17,799 bases of DNA from Collinsella aerofaciens. GTDB lineage: Bacteria > Actinomycetota > Coriobacteriia > Coriobacteriales > Coriobacteriaceae. The stretch is taken from the NCBI RefSeq assembly GCF_901212495.1, contig NZ_CAAKNY010000019.1:1-17799 (forward strand), in the 5' to 3' direction. Shown here piece after piece: positions 13,720-17,799 of the stretch. Made by a program: the position numbers and the translations under genes. The notes below the pieces were generated by a model. It had not been told where the DNA came from and did no database searches. It saw nothing but the letters and a program-made list of their open reading frames with translations. Within the stretch, counting starts at the first letter, position 1. Every line of letters begins with the position of its first letter.

Positions 13720-14176
13720 TCTCGATCTATAACAGTTAGACGGGGATTTGGGTTCCAGATGTTACAGATTGAGATTGAAGTCGGGGAGGGATTCTTCTGT
13801 CTCGATCTGTAACAACTAGGGGCCATTTTGGGGTCTAAGTGTTACAGATTTAGATGTTTGCCAAACGGGTCATCCGTTTGTCTCGATCTGTAACATCTGG
13901 GGTCCATTTTGCTCAGTTACTGTTACAGATTGAGTCATTAGATTTGGACGGTTTCCTTTGTCTCGATCTGTAACAGGAAGGGGAGATTTTGGGACTCAGA
14001 TGTTACAGATTGAGATGTTTGGCTGGCGGCTTACCCGTTTATCTCGATTTGTAACATCTGGAGCCGATTTTCTTGAGTAGTTGTTACAGATTGAGACATT
14101 CGGCCTGGATGTTTTCCTTTGTCTCAGTCTGTAACAGTTAGACGAGGATTTGGGTTCCAGATGTTACAGATTGAGA
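13720..14176. repeat. Array of 12 alternating-orientation 15-nt repeats (BIME-like)
   Basis: Six copies of TCTCGATCTGTAACA start at 13720, 13800, 13881, 13961, 14042 and 14122. Six copies of the inverted form TGTTACAGATTGAGA start at 13760, 13840, 13921, 14001, 14082 and 14162. Each motif is 15 nt and every start-to-start interval is 40 or 41 bp, so the spacers are 25 or 26 nt. The spacers fall into related families rather than being unique. The array fills much of the 728-bp gap between two divergent genes and contains no open reading frame of note. The layout resembles bacterial interspersed mosaic elements, but any function is unknown. Confidence 0.93.
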
Positions 14177-14232
14177 TGTTTGTGTCCACGCCAGCCCCGT
14201 ACCCGGCCGTGGTCCCATATAAACAAACCCCG

Positions 14233-14241
14233 TGGTAAACT
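14233..14241 (+). promoter_or_regulatory. Possible extended -10 for the zinc-ribbon membrane protein gene
   Basis: TGGTAAACT (14233-14241) fits an extended -10 and would start transcription about 30 nt before ATG 14278. No clear -35 is seen. It is 57 nt beyond the last repeat of the array. Confidence 0.3.
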
Positions 14242-14277
14242 TGACCGAGCTGTAAATTTTCCGAAAGGTACACCTCA

Positions 14278-14709
14278 ATGTCCAAGTATATCTCCGAGCT
14301 CATGTCGCCGCAGCTTATGGGCGTCATCTATGCCTTCGTGGGCTTTATCATCGCCCTGTACGTGCTGTCGGTCGTCTATGTGTTCATCGATGCTCGCCGC
14401 CGCGGCGCCAGCTCCTACGTGGCATGGGGCATCATCGCCCTGATCCCGTTTGTGGGCCTCATCGCCTACCTGGTCCTGCGCCCGCACTCCTACGCGGCCG
14501 ACCGCGAGGAGCAGGAGCTGGACATGGCCCTGCGCGAGCGCCAGCTTGCCCAGTACGGCACCTGCCCGCAGTGCGGCGCGCCCATCGAGAAGGACTTTGT
14601 CGTGTGCCCGGTGTGCGACACCCAGGTTCGCAACGTGTGCCCCAGCTGCCATCGCCCGCTCGACGCGCACTGGAAGGTCTGCCCCTACTGCCGAACTCGT
14701 ATCCAGTAA
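14278..14709 (+). CDS. Small membrane protein: two-helix PLDc_N-like segment plus double zinc ribbon
   Basis: The 143-aa product starts with two hydrophobic segments (about 14-36 and 48-67) separated by YVFIDARRRGASS, a pattern seen in the PLDc_N two-helix membrane module (with PFVGLIAYLVLRP after it). A charged, probably helical linker (73-93) leads to a cytosolic region with four CxxC pairs: 96/99, 110/113, 121/124 and 135/138, forming two zinc ribbons. AAAGG 9 nt upstream supports ATG 14278. No enzymatic residues are visible. It could be a membrane-anchored adaptor, but its function is not known to me. It is divergent from the oxidoreductase operon and appears monocistronic. Confidence 0.82.
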   Translation: MSKYISELMSPQLMGVIYAFVGFIIALYVLSVVYVFIDARRRGASSYVAWGIIALIPFVGLIAYLVLRPHSYAADREEQELDMALRERQLAQYGTCPQCGAPIEKDFVVCPVCDTQVRNVCPSCHRPLDAHWKVCPYCRTRIQ

Positions 14710-14819
14710 CGCATCCATCGCCGGGCTGGCCGCAAGCCGCGGGCGCACCACGGGCGCCACACGCAAGCCGCACGCGCGCCCCACACCCCACCCCACACGA
14801 TGAAGCATGCGTAAAAAAT

Positions 14820-14850
14820 CGCCCGCCGTGCCATTAAGGTGCGGCGGGCG
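14820..14850. terminator. Hairpin between the zinc-ribbon gene and thrS
   Basis: CGCCCGCCG (14820-14828) pairs with CGGCGGGCG (14842-14850), and a further CC/GG pair lies inside a small internal loop. The T-run is on the reverse-strand side (AAAAAAT at 14813-14819), so the canonical terminator shape reads right to left. Reading forward only CTTGTAT follows. It may still end the zinc-ribbon transcript or insulate the thrS promoter from antisense transcription. Confidence 0.5.
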
Positions 14851-14851
14851 C

Positions 14852-14879
14852 TTGTATACCAAGGTAACCTGCCTATAAT
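14852..14879 (+). promoter_or_regulatory. thrS promoter
   Basis: A perfect TATAAT (14874-14879) with TTGTAT (14852-14857) 16 nt upstream. It predicts a leader of about 90 nt before ATG 14974. No T-box motif is visible in that leader. Confidence 0.7.
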
Positions 14880-14973
14880 GATGCAAGTCAAAAACGCCGC
14901 GCCCACCAAGCGCCATACCAGCGCCGGGCGTCCGCACTTGTACACCAGGCATCCGAGAGGAGAAAACATACCC

Positions 14974-16737
14974 ATGAAGGCACTCTACAATGACGGTTCG
15001 GTGGCCGAGCTCCCGCAGGACGAGGTCACGCACGTCATCCGACACTCCGCCGCGCACATCATGGCGCAGGCCATCAAGCGCCTGTACCCCGAGGCCGACT
15101 TTGCCTACGGCCCCGCGACCGACAACGGCTTCTACTACGACGTCGACCTGCCCGAGGGCGTTAAGATCAGCGAGGACGATTTCCCCGCGATCGAGGCCGA
15201 GATGAAAAAGATCGTCAAGGAGAACCTCAAGTTCACCGTGTACGAGAAGCCCCGCGCCGAGGCCATCGCCCTTATGGAAGAGCGCGGCGAGAAGTACAAG
15301 GTCGAGCACATCGGCGACCTGGACGACGACGCCCGCATCACCTTCTACCAGCAGGGCGACTACATCGACATGTGCGTCGGCCCTCACATCTGCTACACCA
15401 AGGCGCTGAAGGCCTTTAAGCTCACCGGCGTCTCGGGCGCCTACTGGAAGGGCGACAAGGACAACAAGATGCTCACCCGCATCAACGGCGTCGCCTTTGC
15501 CACCAAGGAAGAGCTCGACGAGCACTTGCACATGCTGGAGGAGGCCAAGAAGCGCGACCACCGCAAGATCGGCCGCGAGATGGACCTCTTTATGATGCGC
15601 GACGAGGCCCCCGGCTTCCCGTTCTTCCTGCCCAACGGCATGATCCTTAAGAACACGCTGCTGGACTACTGGCGCGAGATTCACCACAAGGCCGGCTACG
15701 TGGAGATCTCCACGCCGCTCATCATGAACAAGCAGCTGTGGAAGACCTCGGGCCACTGGGACCACTACAAGGACAACATGTACTCCACCGTCATTGACGA
15801 CGAAGAGTACTGCATTAAGCCCATGAACTGCCCGGGCGGCGTGCTGGTGTACGCCTCCAAGCCGCACTCCTACCGCGAGCTTCCCATCCGTGCCGGCGAG
15901 ATTGGCCTGGTGCACCGCCACGAGCTGCGCGGCGCCCTGCACGGGCTGTTCCGCGTGCGCTGCTTTAACCAGGACGACGCCCACCTGTTTGTGCGTCCCG
16001 ACCAGCTGACCGACGAGATCGTGGGCGTGGTCAACCTCATCGACTCCGTGTACCAGAAGTTTGGCTTTAAGTATCACGTTGAGCTTTCCACGCGCCCCGA
16101 GGACTCCATGGGTTCGGACGAGGACTGGGCTCGCGCCGAGGAGGGCCTGCGCGCCGCTCTGGAGAAGTTGGGCATGGACTACGAGGTCAACGAGGGCGAC
16201 GGCGCCTTCTACGGCCCCAAGATCGACTTCCACCTGGAGGATTCGCTCGGTCGTACCTGGCAGTGCGGTACCGTGCAGCTCGACTTCCAGATGCCGCTCA
16301 ACTTTGATCTGGAGTACGTGGACGCCGACGGCACCAAGAAGCGCCCCATCATGCTGCATCGCGTGTGCTTTGGCTCCATCGAGCGCTTCATCGGCATTCT
16401 GATTGAGCACTTTGCGGGCAAGTTCCCTACTTGGCTGGCTCCCGTGCAGGTCAAGGCACTTCCCGTCTCCGAGAAGAGCCGCGACTACGCTCACGAGGTG
16501 TGCGCCAAGCTGGAGGAGGCCGGCATCCGCGTGGTCTGCGACGACCGCGACGAGAAGATCGGCTACAAGATCCGCGAGGCCCGCAGCATCGACCGCGTGC
16601 CCTACATGCTCATCCTGGGCGAGAAGGAGGTCGAGGCCGGCAACATCTCCGTCCGCGACCGCTCCAACGAGACCGTTCAGATGAGCGTTGGCGAGTTTGT
16701 GGCCAAGGTGCTCGAGGAGATCAAGACTCGCGCCTAG
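14974..16737 (+). CDS. thrS: Threonine--tRNA ligase (ThrRS) lacking the N-terminal TGS domain
   Basis: This class II synthetase charges tRNA-Thr in the cytosol. The 587-aa product is shorter than the usual 640 or so because it starts about 20 residues before the editing domain. The editing site is intact (His24 and His28 in HSAAH, Cys134 and His138 in CVGPH). The catalytic core has the zinc ligands Cys284 (MNCPGG), His335 (DDAHLF) and His460 (PIMLHR), and the motif-2 region HELRGALHGLFRVRCF. The C-terminal anticodon-binding domain is present. ATG 14974 follows GAGAGGAG with the GGAG 11 nt upstream. The in-frame extension back to 14839 begins inside a hairpin and upstream of the promoter, and it does not resemble a TGS domain. 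Two tandem terminators end the unit. Confidence 0.96.
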   Translation: MKALYNDGSVAELPQDEVTHVIRHSAAHIMAQAIKRLYPEADFAYGPATDNGFYYDVDLPEGVKISEDDFPAIEAEMKKIVKENLKFTVYEKPRAEAIALMEERGEKYKVEHIGDLDDDARITFYQQGDYIDMCVGPHICYTKALKAFKLTGVSGAYWKGDKDNKMLTRINGVAFATKEELDEHLHMLEEAKKRDHRKIGREMDLFMMRDEAPGFPFFLPNGMILKNTLLDYWREIHHKAGYVEISTPLIMNKQLWKTSGHWDHYKDNMYSTVIDDEEYCIKPMNCPGGVLVYASKPHSYRELPIRAGEIGLVHRHELRGALHGLFRVRCFNQDDAHLFVRPDQLTDEIVGVVNLIDSVYQKFGFKYHVELSTRPEDSMGSDEDWARAEEGLRAALEKLGMDYEVNEGDGAFYGPKIDFHLEDSLGRTWQCGTVQLDFQMPLNFDLEYVDADGTKKRPIMLHRVCFGSIERFIGILIEHFAGKFPTWLAPVQVKALPVSEKSRDYAHEVCAKLEEAGIRVVCDDRDEKIGYKIREARSIDRVPYMLILGEKEVEAGNISVRDRSNETVQMSVGEFVAKVLEEIKTRA

Positions 16738-16759
16738 CACAAACAATATTAGAATTAAC

Positions 16760-16794
16760 AAAGGCGATCGTCCTATAGGGCGGTCGCCTTTTTT
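16760..16794 (+). terminator. Rho-independent terminator 1 after thrS
   Basis: A 14-bp stem with two G-U pairs (16760-16773 with 16778-16791), TATA loop, followed by a T-run reaching 16794. Classical intrinsic terminator 22 nt after the thrS stop. Confidence 0.93.
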
Positions 16795-16808
16795 GTTGTC
16801 TATAGAAG

Positions 16809-16836
16809 AAAAGCCGCTGGTTAGAGCGGCTTTTTT
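16809..16836 (+). terminator. Rho-independent terminator 2 after thrS
   Basis: A perfect 10-bp stem AAAAGCCGCT/AGCGGCTTTT (16809-16818 and 16825-16834), 6-nt loop, T-run. Second of two tandem terminators, which insulate thrS from the antiterminator gene. Confidence 0.93.
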
Positions 16837-16849
16837 GTTGTGCAAAAAG

Positions 16850-16971
16850 GTACAGGTTTTTGTAGAGGCGTATGGAGATACACCCATTCGCGGCGCATTT
16901 TGTGCAATCTGGGAAAACGCGAGCAGTTTGCTCGTATAATGAGCAACGTCGAAAGATACAAAAACCTGTAC
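16850..16971. repeat. Inverted repeat pair flanking the antiterminator promoter
   Basis: GTACAGGTTTTTGTA (16850-16864) and TACAAAAACCTGTAC (16957-16971) are perfect 15-bp inverted copies 92 nt apart. The left copy lies upstream of the predicted -10 and the right copy just after the predicted transcript start. They could be paired operator sites, which would allow looping, or the ends of a 122-bp miniature element. Confidence 0.6.
16920..16945 (+). promoter_or_regulatory. Promoter of the NusG-like gene with embedded operator
   Basis: A perfect -10 TATAAT (16935-16940) is framed by TGCTC (16929-16933) and GAGCA (16941-16945). A further CGAGCA (16920-16925) pairs with TGCTCG (16929-16934). The three alternating GAGCA/TGCTC half-sites suggest a repressor site covering the -10. 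The -35 region has no consensus hexamer. The leader would be about 115 nt. Confidence 0.55.
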
Positions 16972-17060
16972 TTTTGCGACTGCGCCTAGCTGCGAGCGAG
17001 AAGCCTGTTCTTAACGCCCCTGCATCCGCGTGTGTCGCGGAGCAAGGAAGGGGGCGAGAG

Positions 17061-17651
17061 ATGGAACAGACAATGCGGCGCCAAGAGCAGCTGCCCGGTG
17101 CCTTTAGCGGCACCGCAACCAAAGGCGAGCACGGCCGCGTCCGCTGGTATCTGGTCCACACCCCCAACGGTAAAGAGCGCGAGACCTGCGAAAAGGTCCG
17201 CCGCATTATCCCGCACGAGCTGATGCAGGACGCTTTTGTGATGCAAAAGGAGTTCTGGTTTAAGCGGGACGGCGCCTGGTCGCTCCAAACCAAGCCCATG
17301 TACAAGGAATACTTCTTCGTCGCCACGCGCGATGCCGCCATGCTCGATAGGGCCCTGGCCCAGTTGAGTTTTGGCTGCCGCATTGCCGGCAGTAGGGAGC
17401 GGGCCTATGCGCCCATGCCGGACGACGCACAGGACTGGTACCGCAGCGTGCTGGACGAAGACGGCGTGGTGCGCAACAGCGTTGCGCACATAGAAGACGG
17501 CGTGCTGCACATAGAGCAGGGCCCGCTTGTGGGGCAAGAGGCCCGCGTTAAAAAGATCGACCGTCATAAGCGCTGGTGCCTGGTAGACGTGGGCGAAGGC
17601 GACTCCGCTTTTAGGGAGCTGCTTCCGTTAGACGTGCCCAGTAAAACGTAA
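17061..17651 (+). CDS. NusG-family specialised antiterminator (LoaP/RfaH-like)
   Basis: The 196-aa protein has a NusG N-terminal (NGN) domain at about residues 27-110, beginning WYLVHTPNGKERETCEKV and including PMYKEYFFVAT, and a KOW-type C-terminal segment around 154-180 (GPLVGQEARVKKIDRHKRW). Such paralogues bind RNA polymerase and suppress pausing and termination across long operons, often for capsule, exopolysaccharide or secondary metabolites. LoaP-type proteins are known from Firmicutes and Actinobacteria. ATG 17061 is supported by AAGGGGG with its last G 6 nt upstream. The frame is open back to 16872, but that stretch contains the promoter. It is isolated from thrS by two terminators. 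Its likely target operon begins at or beyond the right edge of the window. Confidence 0.88.
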   Translation: MEQTMRRQEQLPGAFSGTATKGEHGRVRWYLVHTPNGKERETCEKVRRIIPHELMQDAFVMQKEFWFKRDGAWSLQTKPMYKEYFFVATRDAAMLDRALAQLSFGCRIAGSRERAYAPMPDDAQDWYRSVLDEDGVVRNSVAHIEDGVLHIEQGPLVGQEARVKKIDRHKRWCLVDVGEGDSAFRELLPLDVPSKT

Positions 17652-17695
17652 GGGAGACGTTGCGCCGGCAAATTAATTGGTTTTTGGATTCATAG

Positions 17696-17799
17696 ATGGG
17701 GGGGGGGGTTCCTGGGGACAGGAACGTAAGTTTTATTGTGGCTGCTAAAGAAGTAACAGAGAGTAATGGGCCCGCGGGGGCGGCGCTGATTGCTCAGGC
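17696..17799 (+). CDS. Partial coding region after the antiterminator, starting at a poly-G tract
   Basis: A frame open to the window end starts at ATG 17696, directly after an in-frame TAG, and reads MGGGVPGDRNVSFIV then AAKEVTESNGPAGAALIAQ. An alternative start is GTG 17738. Only 34 codons are visible, so the product cannot be identified. Its position right after a LoaP-like gene suggests the first gene of the regulated operon. GGA 7 nt before the ATG is a weak ribosome-binding site. The start codon is followed directly by G residues, making 11 G in a row (17698-17708). Confidence 0.35.
   Translation, partial: MGGGVPGDRNVSFIVAAKEVTESNGPAGAALIAQ
17698..17708 (+). repeat. Homopolymeric G tract (11 G)
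   Basis: Eleven consecutive G, the longest G homopolymer I noticed in the window, lie between the antiterminator gene and the partial downstream frame and form part of its possible ATG. Tracts like this change length by slippage, so this is a candidate phase-variation switch. The printed length could also be a sequencing or assembly error. Confidence 0.85.
17708..17725 (+). promoter_or_regulatory. Small GNRA-type hairpin after the antiterminator gene
   Basis: GTTCCTG (17708-17714) pairs with CAGGAAC (17719-17725) around a GGGA tetraloop, which fits the GNRA class. It sits between the LoaP-like gene and the possible downstream operon, where a LoaP recognition hairpin would be expected. It also carries the GGGACAGG word seen in the palindrome at 3841. 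Confidence 0.4.

Noticed and set aside
13494..13812. Small forward open frames upstream of the array
   Set aside because: They have no ribosome-binding site, overlap the GlpA-like start region or the first repeats, and have no recognisable product.
13720..14176. CRISPR array
   Set aside because: The repeats alternate in orientation, are only 15 nt long, and the spacers belong to a few related families instead of being unique. No cas gene is visible.
14839..14973. N-terminal extension of ThrRS that might supply a TGS domain
   Set aside because: The extra codons start within a hairpin, lie partly upstream of the TATAAT promoter, and show no TGS-like sequence. The GAGAGGAG site supports ATG 14974.
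14275..16887. 870-aa open frame antisense to thrS and the zinc-ribbon gene
   Set aside because: It runs through two real genes and the tandem terminators and has shadow-frame composition.
16872..17060. 63-residue N-terminal extension of the NusG-like protein
   Set aside because: It includes the promoter and operator region, has no similarity to an NGN domain, and the ribosome-binding site precedes ATG 17061.
17764..17791. ATG at 17765 as the start of the downstream gene
   Set aside because: It runs into a stop (TGA) after seven codons.

Overview
The window looks like chromosomal DNA of a high-GC Coriobacteriia (Actinomycetota), most like Collinsella. This is inferred from GC-rich codon use, frequent GTG/TTG starts, the tig-clpP-clpX-valS-folC gene order, a NusG-paralogue antiterminator, and intergenic regions crowded with short palindromic repeats. 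I could not run a database search, so the taxonomy is an inference.

Layout, left to right. A tRNA-Leu(UAG) gene precedes a forward block of protein-quality-control genes: trigger factor (tig), then clpP and clpX (1 nt apart), closed by a strong hairpin. A REPIN-like palindrome follows, then a structured leader and valS, then a 99-nt imperfect palindrome and folC. Two reverse-strand units come next: a single M24 (Xaa-Pro type) metallopeptidase gene, and a tightly packed three-gene flavoprotein operon (GlpA-like FAD/[2Fe-2S] oxidoreductase, FAD/NAD(P) oxidoreductase, DUF1667 protein). The intergenic regions on both sides of the peptidase gene carry related composite repeats. On the forward strand then come a small two-helix membrane protein with two zinc ribbons, thrS (threonyl-tRNA synthetase without the usual N-terminal TGS domain) with tandem terminators, and a LoaP/RfaH-like NusG paralogue. 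A gene cut by the window edge appears to begin at an ATG fused to an 11-G tract.

How the genes fit together. The left half is housekeeping: nascent-chain folding, Clp proteolysis, tRNA charging and folate polyglutamylation. The oxidoreductase operon resembles the GlpA-like/NAD(P)-FAD/DUF1667 sets that sit with glycerol genes in other anaerobes, but no glpK or glpF is visible here. The LoaP-like gene at the right edge suggests that a long surface-polysaccharide or similar operon begins just beyond the window.

The most unusual feature is at 13720-14176, between the divergently transcribed oxidoreductase operon and the zinc-ribbon gene. It holds twelve copies of a 15-nt motif in strictly alternating orientation, with start-to-start spacing of 40 or 41 bp throughout. 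It is not a CRISPR. It resembles a BIME-type REP array, but its place between two start codons makes a regulatory role worth testing.
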